NCBI RefSeq assembly: GCF_000374185.1
Contig: NZ_KB910518.1
Span: forward strand, 4,884,530 to 4,948,529
Source of the DNA: Paenibacillus sp. HW567
GTDB taxonomy: Bacteria; Bacillota; Bacilli; Paenibacillales; Paenibacillaceae
Length of the DNA: 64,000 nucleotides
Reading direction: 5' to 3'
Made by a program: the position numbers and the translations under genes. Under the pieces are notes generated by a model. That model worked only from the letters and a program-made list of their open reading frames with translations. It ran no database searches and was not told where the DNA came from. Below, one piece after another: positions 14,811 to 22,484 of the stretch (position 1 is its first letter; the number at the start of each line of letters is the position of its first letter).

Positions 14811-16361
14811 CTATTCTGAGGCAGCGGAAGCCTCTTCAGCGGAAAGCAATGCTGAATTACAGGCCGCGATATAAGCGAGGCCAGCCGCCATTACAATATC
14901 CTGATGAATGGCGGTTCCCCTGAATTTATTCCCTGCCCATTCGACCATAACCGCAGCCTCGGCCTGGGCGTTCTCGCCGCTGCCCAGCGAATGCAGCTCA
15001 AGTCCCGCAAAGTCTATCTCCTCGGCAATGCCCTGTCCGATCGCCGATATCACCGCCTCAAGCGGCCCGTCTCCGGTGCTGGTATAGGAGGTTTCTGTGC
15101 CGCTTCTCAGGTGGCGCACCGTAACGGCAGCGACACGGCGCGGGGCGCTGCCAGCCAGCACCTGAACCTCGCCCAGCTCATAGACCTGGGCCTCACGGCC
15201 GGTTGTGCTGCTGACCATCCGCAGCAATTCATCGTCGCTGACGGCCTTTTGGCGGTCGGCCAGCTCTTTGAACGATTCATACAGCGCATCCAGCTCTGCG
15301 CTATTCAGGGCAATGCCATACTTCGCCGCGCGGTCCCTCAGCGCATGTCTGCCGGAATGCTTGCCCAGAATGATCATGCTGCGCGGAATGCCCAGCCGCT
15401 CCGGGTCCATAATCTCATACGTGCTGCGGTCCTTCAGCAGCCCGTCCTGATGAATCCCCGATTCATGCTGGAACGCGTTTCTGCCAACAACGGGCTTGTT
15501 ATAGGCAATCGGAAAGTGCATCGCCCCGCTGACCATCCGTGAAGTGTCGTACAGCTTATCCAGCACAATTCCCGTCTCCGCGCCAAGGGCATCCCCCCGG
15601 GTCTCCAGCGCCATCACCAGCTCTTCCAGCGCACAGTTGCCGGTACGCTCCCCCACGCCATTGACGGTTACTTCAATTTGGGTCGCCCCGCCTTCAATAG
15701 CCGCAAGGCTGTTGGCTACAGCAAGACCCAAATCGTTATGGCAATGGGCGCTGTAGCTCACGCGCCCGCCGCCTCTGGCCCCAAGCCGAACGCGCCGGAA
15801 CATCTCCCCGTACTCCTGCGGGAGCGCATACCCTACCGTATCCGGCAAATTAATGATCGTTGCGCCTTCCGCGATGACCGCCTCGACCATCTCGATCAGA
15901 TCATCAATTCCTGTCCGTGCGGCATCCATAGCGGTGAACTCCACAACCTCGCAGAACTGCCGGGCGTAGGCAGTCATCTCACGGGCAACGGCCACCACTT
16001 CCGCCCGGCTCTTGCGCAGTTGATGGCGCAGATGGATATCTGAAGACGAAATGAACAGATGAATGCGCCGCCGCTCCGCATCCCGGGTCGCCCGCACCGC
16101 AGCATCAATATCGCCCTTGACCGCGCGGGCAAACCCGCAGATTTCCATGCCCTGCACCTTGCGGGAGATTGTCTCTACCGCAGCAAAATCCCCTGGACTG
16201 GATACCGGAAAACCCGGTTCCAGCACATCGACACCCAGCTCGGCCAGCTTATAGGCCAGAATGATCTTCTGCTCAGGCGTCAGGCTGGCACCGGGAGCCT
16301 GCTCACCGTCACGCAGCGTTGTGTCGAAAATCTGAATACGTTTTTTTACCGGAATAATCAT
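14811..16361 (-). CDS. leuA: 2-isopropylmalate synthase
   Basis: A 516-residue LeuA, which condenses acetyl-CoA with 2-ketoisovalerate in the first step of leucine synthesis. The DRE-TIM barrel begins with DTTLRDGEQAPGASL; the metal-binding HCHNDLGLAVANSL and GNCALEELVMAL are present, and residues about 390-505 form the regulatory C-terminal domain. The length and GIHQDGLLK motif favour LeuA over citramalate synthase, and the leucine T-boxes upstream support this. The gene stands alone, without leuBCD or ilv genes nearby. ATG 16361 has GGAGG upstream (plus-strand CCTCC at 16369-16373). Confidence 0.95.
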   Translation of the reverse strand: MIIPVKKRIQIFDTTLRDGEQAPGASLTPEQKIILAYKLAELGVDVLEPGFPVSSPGDFAAVETISRKVQGMEICGFARAVKGDIDAAVRATRDAERRRIHLFISSSDIHLRHQLRKSRAEVVAVAREMTAYARQFCEVVEFTAMDAARTGIDDLIEMVEAVIAEGATIINLPDTVGYALPQEYGEMFRRVRLGARGGGRVSYSAHCHNDLGLAVANSLAAIEGGATQIEVTVNGVGERTGNCALEELVMALETRGDALGAETGIVLDKLYDTSRMVSGAMHFPIAYNKPVVGRNAFQHESGIHQDGLLKDRSTYEIMDPERLGIPRSMIILGKHSGRHALRDRAAKYGIALNSAELDALYESFKELADRQKAVSDDELLRMVSSTTGREAQVYELGEVQVLAGSAPRRVAAVTVRHLRSGTETSYTSTGDGPLEAVISAIGQGIAEEIDFAGLELHSLGSGENAQAEAAVMVEWAGNKFRGTAIHQDIVMAAGLAYIAACNSALLSAEEASAASE

Positions 16362-16491
16362 GTTACACCCTCCTGCAAGTTATTGTGTGTTTAACTTCTA
16401 TTCACATCGTCACTTCAAGTTCCTTGCACAGCACCGCACGTCGACTTGCGGCCCTGCTGATTCCCCGCCCACTGCTGCCGGCAGCAAGTAG

Positions 16492-16532
16492 AGAGTGAAC
16501 GATCTGCAGGCTATGCAGACAGCCTTCACTCT
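16492..16532 (-). other. Hairpin in the leuA leader
   Basis: AGAGTGAA (16492-16499) and TTCACTCT (16525-16532) form an 8-bp stem between the second T-box terminator and the leuA start. Internal CTGCA/TGCAG can pair too. No T-run follows; a role in mRNA stability is only a guess. Confidence 0.4.
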
Positions 16533-16587
16533 CAAACGTTTCTTCAGGATAGTACCTGCTTATGAAGCACCACCTGAACAACGCAAA

Positions 16588-16904
16588 AAACCCGCCATCT
16601 CATTCAAGAGACGGCGGGTTCCCCCTCCGCGGTACCACTCTTTTTGACGCATGGCCTTCTGTAACAGCAAAGCTCCAAGCTGCGCCCAGCTCTTCCCCAT
16701 GCTGCCGCACCGGTTCCATTTGAACCGCTGTGCTTCATGAGGGTCCGTTAACGGGGACATCCGTAGCAGCATACACCATGCATTTCCGCCGCTCCGCTCC
16801 CGGGCGAGATTCAATGCCTCCGGTGACTGCGTCGCACCACCCCGCAGCTCTCTGTTCACCTTCATCATTTACTACTCCCGTTCATTGCGTGTACTCTATG
16901 AAAA
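16588..16904 (-). ncRNA. Second (gene-proximal) leucine T-box riboswitch
   Basis: On the minus strand the T-box core AAGAGTGGTACCGCGG lies at 16642-16627, followed by a terminator stem (CCCGCCGTCTC with GAGATGGCGGG) and TTTTTT at about 16620-16585. Stem I reads AGAGAGCTGCGGGG and GACGCAG as in other T-boxes. The specifier region is GAATCTCGCC; aligned with the first T-box the codon is CTC (16808-16806, Leu) with one extra T before it. The bulge TGGT pairs with an A-discriminator tRNA end, which fits tRNA-Leu and not tRNA-Ser. Confidence 0.9.
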
Positions 16905-17286
16905 ACTACGCAAAAAAGCCTGCCATCTCATTCAAGAGACGACAGGCTGTTAACCTTCGCGGTACCACTCTTGTTGACATCACGGTTCAGCCAGCGCTTA
17001 GCTTGTGCCAATGATATCCACTCTACAGCCATGCAAGGTATGGGAAGCAATCGCTTGTTCTTCCTTCGCTTACAGGGCTACCCTCTTACGGAGGCAAACC
17101 GTAACGGTGTACGAAAGATCCAGCCGCTTATCCGCCGCTGGCCCATGCTGCTTCCACCGCTCCGCTCCCGGACGAGTTCAGGTCTCCTTCGACTGCGTTG
17201 CACCCACCCGCAGCTCTCTAATCCCGGAGGTTCCTTACTGCTTCCATTCATCGCGTTTGTTCAAATTATAGATAATGATTGAACTG
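16905..17286 (-). ncRNA. First (promoter-proximal) leucine T-box riboswitch
   Basis: On the minus strand the T-box core AAGAGTGGTACCGCG is at 16972-16958, followed by a terminator (GCCTGTCGTCTC with GAGATGGCAGGC) and a T6 run ending near 16914. Stem I contains AGAGAGCTGCGGG and ACGCAG. The specifier loop reads TGAACTCG, codon CTC (17176-17174) for leucine, and the antiterminator bulge is TGGT. Uncharged tRNA-Leu would promote read-through into the second T-box and then leuA. Confidence 0.92.
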
Positions 17287-17316
17287 ATTATACCCGCCTT
17301 CTCCAAAAGCTGTCAA
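17287..17316 (-). promoter_or_regulatory. Consensus promoter of the leuA leader
   Basis: On the minus strand TTGACA (17316-17311) and TATAAT (17292-17287) are both perfect and 18 bases apart. The -35 overlaps the last codons and stop of tsaD, so leuA is separately transcribed although it follows tsaD on the same strand. Confidence 0.88.
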
Positions 17317-18362
17317 TAGGCCGTTACCGACCATTTCTCCAGCGAGAACCCGGGGTCGGCCACCATATCCAGCGGTGTGCCGCCATTATGCCGCCATTTC
17401 ACGTAGGCGGCGGCACCGATCATCGCCGCATTATCGGTGCAGTAGACCGGTGGCGGAATAATCAGCTCGATCCCCTCCCTCTGGCAGCGGGCGGCCAGCG
17501 CTTCACGCAGCCCTTTGTTCGCGGCAACGCCGCCGCTGAGCAGAAGCTGCTTGGCCTTGCAGGCCCTAACCGCACGGACGGCCTTCTCGACGAGAACCTC
17601 GACAACGGATTCCTGGAAGCCGCGGGCAATCCCGGCCACATCCGGCGTAAGTCCCTTCATCTTGCTCTGGTTCACCACGTTCAGCACGGCCGATTTCAGG
17701 CCGCTGAAGCTGAAATCATACGAACCCGGCTCCAGCCAGACGCGCGGAAGCGGCACAGCTTCAGCCGCTTCATGGGCCAGCCGGTCCACATGGGGACCGC
17801 CCGGATACGGAAAACCAAGCGCCCGGGCTACCTTGTCATAGGCTTCGCCCACGGCATCATCCCGGGTGCGGCCGATTATCTGGAACTCGCCTTCCCGCTG
17901 CATATTGACCAGCTCCGTATGTCCCCCGGACACGACAAGGGTCATGCAAGGATATTGCAGCTCCTTGACCAGCCGGTTAGCATAGATATGTCCGGCAATA
18001 TGATGTGTGCCGATCAGCGGCTTGCCCCAGGCCAGCGCGAGGCTTTTGGCCGCCACAACACCAACCAGCAGCGCCCCGACCAGGCCCGGGCCCTGTGTTA
18101 CCGCAACCGCCGTCAGCTCCTCCGGCTGAACACCCGCCGCTTCCAGCGCCTCCTCAATCACCAGAGTAATGACCTCCACATGCTTGCGGGAAGCCACCTC
18201 CGGCACTACGCCGCCGAACGCGCGATGCGTTTCGATCTGGCTGGAGATAATATTCGCGAGCACCTCGCTGCCGTCTTTTACGACCGCAACCGAAGTCTCA
18301 TCACAGCTCGTTTCAATAGCCAATATAAGATCAGGCTGATTTGCGCCCGTTTCTGTCTTCAT
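17313..18362 (-). CDS. tsaD: tRNA N6-adenosine threonylcarbamoyltransferase TsaD
   Basis: A 349-residue TsaD (formerly Gcp/YdiE). With TsaB and TsaE it transfers threonylcarbamoyl to A37 of ANN-decoding tRNAs. The ASKHA fold shows LAIETSCDETSVAVV at the N-terminus, the metal-binding HHIAGH, SGGHTELV and LLLSGGVAANKGLR. I chose ATG 18362 because its ATGA overlaps the rimI stop, implying translational coupling; the longer frame to 18422 has an unusual N-terminus. Last gene of tsaE-tsaB-rimI-tsaD. Confidence 0.97.
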   Translation of the reverse strand: MKTETGANQPDLILAIETSCDETSVAVVKDGSEVLANIISSQIETHRAFGGVVPEVASRKHVEVITLVIEEALEAAGVQPEELTAVAVTQGPGLVGALLVGVVAAKSLALAWGKPLIGTHHIAGHIYANRLVKELQYPCMTLVVSGGHTELVNMQREGEFQIIGRTRDDAVGEAYDKVARALGFPYPGGPHVDRLAHEAAEAVPLPRVWLEPGSYDFSFSGLKSAVLNVVNQSKMKGLTPDVAGIARGFQESVVEVLVEKAVRAVRACKAKQLLLSGGVAANKGLREALAARCQREGIELIIPPPVYCTDNAAMIGAAAYVKWRHNGGTPLDMVADPGFSLEKWSVTAY

Positions 18363-18883
18363 TTCAAATCCACGCTTCCTTCCATCTTGCCTTGCTCCCC
18401 ATACTCGGGCAGATCCGCCCACATAATAAGCGCATCCTCACGATTGTCCGAATAATAGCCCTTGCGGGTGCCTGCCGGCCGGAAGCCTTTTTTGCGGTAT
18501 AAATTCTGGGCCACCTCGTTCGAGACCCGCACCTCCAGCGTAATGGACTTCATGCCGAGAAAAGCAGCCGTCCTCATCAGCTCCTCCAGCAGCCGGTCGC
18601 CCCATTTGCGTCCCCGGTACGCTGCAAGCAAAGCGATATTCGTCACATGCGCTTCGTCGACAATCGCCCACATTCCCGCATAGCCGATAATACGCCCATA
18701 CAGCTCCATTACCATATATTTAGCAAAATGATTATGCGTCAGCTCATTACGGAAGGCTTCTTCCGTCCAAGGCATCGTGAAGGCTTCCCGCTCAATAATC
18801 AGAATTTCGGGAATATCCTCAAGCCTCATCAGGCGGAAAACAAGCTCCGTTCCCTGGTCTTTTGCAGGCTCCGATTCCATCAT
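18359..18883 (-). CDS. rimI: Ribosomal protein S18 N-acetyltransferase RimI
   Basis: A 174-residue GNAT acetyltransferase. The acetyl-CoA site is TNIALLAAYRGRKWGDRLLE (residues about 80-100) followed by LEVRVSNEVAQNLYRKKGF, the usual RimI sequence. It sits inside the t6A operon, as in B. subtilis, overlapping tsaB upstream and tsaD downstream by ATGA. It probably acetylates the N-terminus of ribosomal protein S18 and possibly other proteins. Confidence 0.94.
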   Translation of the reverse strand: MMESEPAKDQGTELVFRLMRLEDIPEILIIEREAFTMPWTEEAFRNELTHNHFAKYMVMELYGRIIGYAGMWAIVDEAHVTNIALLAAYRGRKWGDRLLEELMRTAAFLGMKSITLEVRVSNEVAQNLYRKKGFRPAGTRKGYYSDNREDALIMWADLPEYGEQGKMEGSVDLK

Positions 18884-19713
18884 TTGAGGTTCAGGCTCCC
18901 TTCACTGCTGCGGCGCAGATTCGCTTCCGCTTCGGATAACTGAGTATAGTTCGGGATCAAGGCATGCAGATCGTCGCTTCCCGCCTGCAGGCGCTCCTCA
19001 CCCAGATAGCCGGCCCAGCGGCCTTCCAGCTCGTAAGGCACAGACTGCACATAGCCTGCATTCATCAGCGGGCGAAGGGACTCCTCACTGCCGTGAAGCT
19101 GAGTCTCTCCGACAAACCAAATGACACGCGGCTTCCTGCCTAGAGCTTCTGCCTGCTCCAGCCGCTTAGCTAGATCGGGCACCCAGTCACCCATCAGCCG
19201 GATGGCATCGGGCGCAAGCCGCCGGGGCGCTCCTTCCCCGTCCGCAGCGAACAGCGCGGTGTAGGCTTGTCCCCGGCGTGCATCCAGCAGCGGTACAATC
19301 CAGTCCGGGCCGGGCCCGGACGTTCCAACCGCTGCCGGTAATCCGCCTGCCGCCTCCTGCGCCCGGGCGGCAGTCCATCCGCCCCAGGCCAGCGCGTGCA
19401 GGCTGGACACGCCGGCCACTGGCACCTTCCAGGCCCAGGCCAATGTCTTGGCCGCGGTCACGGCAATGCGTGTGCCCGTATACGATCCCGGGCCAACACC
19501 AACGGCAATTCCGCCGATCATCGCGGGAGTAGTAGCGGTAGCCTGCAGCGCCTGCTCAATAATCGGCAGCAGATGAACGGAATGATTCCGTTCACCGGAA
19601 GCATTCATCTCGTGCAGCAGCTTGCCTTCTTCAGTTACGGCTACCCCAAGGACAGCCGTTGATGTATCCAGCGCCAAAAACCGCTTGCGCGGCTCTTTAT
19701 TTTGATTCGTCAT
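18880..19713 (-). CDS. tsaB: t6A biosynthesis dimerisation protein TsaB
   Basis: A 277-residue TsaB, a TsaD paralogue without catalytic activity that holds the TsaD-TsaB-TsaE complex together. The N-terminal LALDTSTAVLGVAV and the loop GVGPGSYTGTRIAVTAAKTL are typical. The middle (residues about 115-150) contains a glycine/alanine-rich insertion. ATG 19713 lies within the 3' end of tsaE (17-base overlap). Confidence 0.95.
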   Translation of the reverse strand: MTNQNKEPRKRFLALDTSTAVLGVAVTEEGKLLHEMNASGERNHSVHLLPIIEQALQATATTPAMIGGIAVGVGPGSYTGTRIAVTAAKTLAWAWKVPVAGVSSLHALAWGGWTAARAQEAAGGLPAAVGTSGPGPDWIVPLLDARRGQAYTALFAADGEGAPRRLAPDAIRLMGDWVPDLAKRLEQAEALGRKPRVIWFVGETQLHGSEESLRPLMNAGYVQSVPYELEGRWAGYLGEERLQAGSDDLHALIPNYTQLSEAEANLRRSSEGSLNLK

Positions 19714-20200
19714 TATCTTTACCCCACTTCTGGATCAGAGCCCGGCACACCTCACCGTAAGGCTCTCCTCTTCCGGTTACCGTAATCAGACGTTCCTGCG
19801 GTCCGATGGTTGCAAGCTTTATATGCAGATGCCGCTCAGGCATCAACTCCGTAATGATACTGCTCCATTCCACCAGGCAGACGCCCTGCCCGTAGAAATA
19901 CTCGTCCAGCCCCAGCTCGTCCGCTTCGTGAAGCGAGATGCGGTAGACATCCATATGATATAGCGGCAGCCGCCCCTCATATTCCTTGATAATGGTGAAT
20001 GTGGGGCTGCTGACGATCCCCTCCACCCCCAAATGGCGGGCAAAGCTCTGCGAGAACGCCGTCTTCCCTGCGCCCAAATCGCCGTCCAGCCCGATAACCA
20101 TGCCTGCCGCTGCGGCGGCGGCCAATTCAGCCGCGAGCAGCTCCGTATCCTGCAGGCTATATGAACGGTAAGTGAACACCGTTTCAATGTTATTGTTCAA
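19697..20200 (-). CDS. tsaE: t6A biosynthesis ATPase TsaE
   Basis: A 167-residue TsaE P-loop ATPase. Walker A reads GDLGAGKTAFSQSFA, followed by SSPTFTIIKEY and the conserved LYHMDVYRI and LVEWSS. It drives turnover of the t6A complex. The annotated start is TTG at 20200 (MNNNIETVF); GGGTGG lies about ten bases upstream on the minus strand. First gene of tsaE-tsaB-rimI-tsaD, with a clear promoter at 20267-20295. Confidence 0.95.
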   Translation of the reverse strand: MNNNIETVFTYRSYSLQDTELLAAELAAAAAAGMVIGLDGDLGAGKTAFSQSFARHLGVEGIVSSPTFTIIKEYEGRLPLYHMDVYRISLHEADELGLDEYFYGQGVCLVEWSSIITELMPERHLHIKLATIGPQERLITVTGRGEPYGEVCRALIQKWGKDNDESK

Positions 20201-20266
20201 GCTGCAACTACCACCCTTTTAGATTATGGCTTACCGGATCAACCTTACAAGGTAACAATACTTTCA

Positions 20267-20295
20267 ATTATATCGGTATGGTACTTTTCCCGCAA
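20267..20295 (-). promoter_or_regulatory. Promoter of the tsaE-tsaB-rimI-tsaD operon
   Basis: On the minus strand TTGCGG (20295-20290) and TATAAT (20272-20267) are separated by 17 bases, 67 bases before the tsaE start codon and just beyond the end of the transporter gene. Confidence 0.75.
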
Positions 20296-20305
20296 CAACT
20301 GTGCT

Positions 20306-21313
20306 CTACTCCTTGCCTTCGGCTGCAAGCGAAGAGACGGGGTTCGGCGTGCTCAACGGGACGGAAATTTCACTGCTATAACGCTGCGAGAACATACTGT
20401 GCAGAACCATGCCGATAATAATCACAGCAATCCCGGTCCATGACAGCAGTGAAGGCACTGGTGCAGATAGAATCAGCATTTCACCTGCCAAAGCGAACAG
20501 CACCTCCAGGGATTGCGTAGCCTCTACAGCCGCAAGTCCTCCCATACTGCTGCGCACCATATCTGTAGCCCGAAAAAAAAGAACCGTAGCCACAATTCCC
20601 GAGGATAACGCAACGAACAGCGACTGCCCCACCTGAGAAGAGGATGGCAGGCCGCTGCCAGCGAGGCCATACAGCCCAAGCAGTAGCCAGAACGGCAGAC
20701 TCGCCAGTGTCATGCCGAGAATCCGCTGAAACACGTCCAGCCGCTCGCCGCACAGCTCCATCATTTTACGGTTTCCGAGCGGATAGGCGAAGGATGCAAG
20801 CAGCACAGGCATTATGCCCAGCAGCACTTGGCCTGGTTCAAGCTGCCGGGCATGCTCCACCTGAAGCAGCGCCACACCCGCTAAGATAATCAGGGACAGG
20901 CCCAGGCCATGCAGAGGGATTTTGCCACGTATGTAAAGTCTTCCGTCAGGCCCGTCGACCCATTGTCCGAAGAAGGGGGCAAGCAGCGAACCGGAGATAA
21001 TCGTAATCTGCCAGGTTCCTGCCGTCAGCCAGCCGGGAGCATAAGCAGCCGCAAAACACATCGGGGCATAAAACAGGCCAAACCCTACTGTTCCCCATAG
21101 CAGCCAGGAGGACAGACGCTCCTTCATGGCGGTCAATAACGGCCTCAGCCTGCCCCGTGCAGCCACAATGGCCAGCAGAAACGGCAACGTAAATAAATAG
21201 CGCAGCGAAGCGCTCCATGCCCAGCTTCCACCCGCCAGCTCCATTTTCCGGTTAAGCACAAAGGTAACAGCAAAGAACAGCGCCGAACAAACGCCAAGGA
21301 CTATAGGGCGCAT
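20306..21313 (-). CDS. EmrE-type drug/metabolite transporter
   Basis: A 335-residue membrane protein with about ten hydrophobic helices, arranged as two similar halves as in drug/metabolite transporters. The N-terminal VCSALFFAVTFVLNRKMELAG and the second-half LASFAYPLGNRKMMEL are like the multidrug resistance efflux family (EmrE-like, PF13536). ATG 21313 has AAAGAGA at a good distance; ATG 21322 is a possible alternative. It lies upstream of the t6A operon on the same strand but the promoter at 20267 separates them. Substrate unknown. Confidence 0.82.
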   Translation of the reverse strand: MRPIVLGVCSALFFAVTFVLNRKMELAGGSWAWSASLRYLFTLPFLLAIVAARGRLRPLLTAMKERLSSWLLWGTVGFGLFYAPMCFAAAYAPGWLTAGTWQITIISGSLLAPFFGQWVDGPDGRLYIRGKIPLHGLGLSLIILAGVALLQVEHARQLEPGQVLLGIMPVLLASFAYPLGNRKMMELCGERLDVFQRILGMTLASLPFWLLLGLYGLAGSGLPSSSQVGQSLFVALSSGIVATVLFFRATDMVRSSMGGLAAVEATQSLEVLFALAGEMLILSAPVPSLLSWTGIAVIIIGMVLHSMFSQRYSSEISVPLSTPNPVSSLAAEGKE

Positions 21314-21389
21314 GAGAATCATCTCTTTTCGTCATTTTCACAAGTTCAATATAGGGGGTACACCCTGCAGCCGTCAACCTCTGTGTCAG

Positions 21390-22322
21390 CTATGACGGCG
21401 ACTCCGCAGGAGCAGCATTCGTTTTGGCAGCAAGCTCCATACGTCTGGCATACTCTCCAGGTGTGATACCCTTGAATTTTCTGAACACTCTCCCGAAATA
21501 CGTAGAATTTGAAAAGCCCACCCTGTGCCCGACCTGCTCGACAGAGTAGCCCTCCCCGCTGCGCAGCAGGGTAACCGCCTCATGAATCCGCAGCATGTTG
21601 ATATACTCCACCAGTGTTTTTCCCGTGGCTTTTTTGAAAATATAGCATAGGTAATTCGGGCTGATGCAGCAGATTTGCGCCGCCTCCCCTACGGTCAACG
21701 CCTCTGTGAAACGGCTGCTCAAATGGACAAGAAGCGGGTGGATCACGCCCTCCGGACGGCTGCTCCGGCCGCGTGCCTCACTGTCGTCCGCCAATTGAAA
21801 CGCATGCCCCAGCACGCCCAGCAGACCAGCTTTGACCAAAAGCTCATATCCCTGCTGCTTAAGCCGGAAGCTGGAGACGATGCCAACGATGCAGGCCCGA
21901 ACTTCACCGGTGGCCGCCATCTCCAAAGTATAAAATTCCGGCAGACTCCTGCTCCCGCTCAGCAAAGGGGCGATGTACCGGGCCTCCGTACTGTCCATTG
22001 AGCTATTGCGCAGCAGCGCTTCATTGAAGACGACCGCATACAGCTCACTGCCCTCTTCCTCGGGAAATGCGGCATGAATCTGCCGGACATTTACAAAAGC
22101 CGCTTCTCCCGCGTGCAAAGTCCGGGATGCAGAACCGACCTGAACACGGAAGCTGCCTTTCAGGATCACCATCCATTCCAGGTGCTCATGCCAATGCAGG
22201 GGAATCAGCGGCATTTCCGGCTCACAAATATGAAAGCTGTTCATGGGAAAGGTAAGGTCCGGTATATGTGTATGCTCCCGATGCCTATGCCGATGCTGCT
22301 GCTGCGATGCCGAATGTGCCAT
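21390..22322 (-). CDS. AraC-family regulator with cupin domain
   Basis: A 310-residue regulator. Residues about 30-110 form a cupin sensor domain (PLHWHEHLEWMVILKGSF), and residues about 205-300 hold two helix-turn-helix motifs (TVGEAAQICCISPNYLCYIF and SVEQVGHRVGFSNSTYFGRV). ATG 22322 has GAGGGGG upstream; frames to 22496 lack a site. The N-terminus is strikingly histidine-rich (HRHRHREHTH, residues about 9-18). It is divergent from the GH31 glycosidase gene 162 bases away and probably controls it in response to a sugar. Confidence 0.9.
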   Translation of the reverse strand: MAHSASQQQHRHRHREHTHIPDLTFPMNSFHICEPEMPLIPLHWHEHLEWMVILKGSFRVQVGSASRTLHAGEAAFVNVRQIHAAFPEEEGSELYAVVFNEALLRNSSMDSTEARYIAPLLSGSRSLPEFYTLEMAATGEVRACIVGIVSSFRLKQQGYELLVKAGLLGVLGHAFQLADDSEARGRSSRPEGVIHPLLVHLSSRFTEALTVGEAAQICCISPNYLCYIFKKATGKTLVEYINMLRIHEAVTLLRSGEGYSVEQVGHRVGFSNSTYFGRVFRKFKGITPGEYARRMELAAKTNAAPAESPS

Positions 22323-22484
22323 CCCGATACCCCCTCTTTTCAAAAACGTAATATCGTATGATAGATGCGTAATTTGCGATATGTTAGAACCCTTGATCAG
22401 CATATATAATCCCATTATAAAGTGCCTGCAAGCAAGCGTAAACGCAGATATACAGCATAATATGATGCGATGGAGGTTGAGGAA

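Noticed and set aside
16560..17282. Several 80-100 codon frames in both strands upstream of leuA
   Set aside because: They lie wholly inside the two T-box leaders, whose conserved RNA features explain the sequence.
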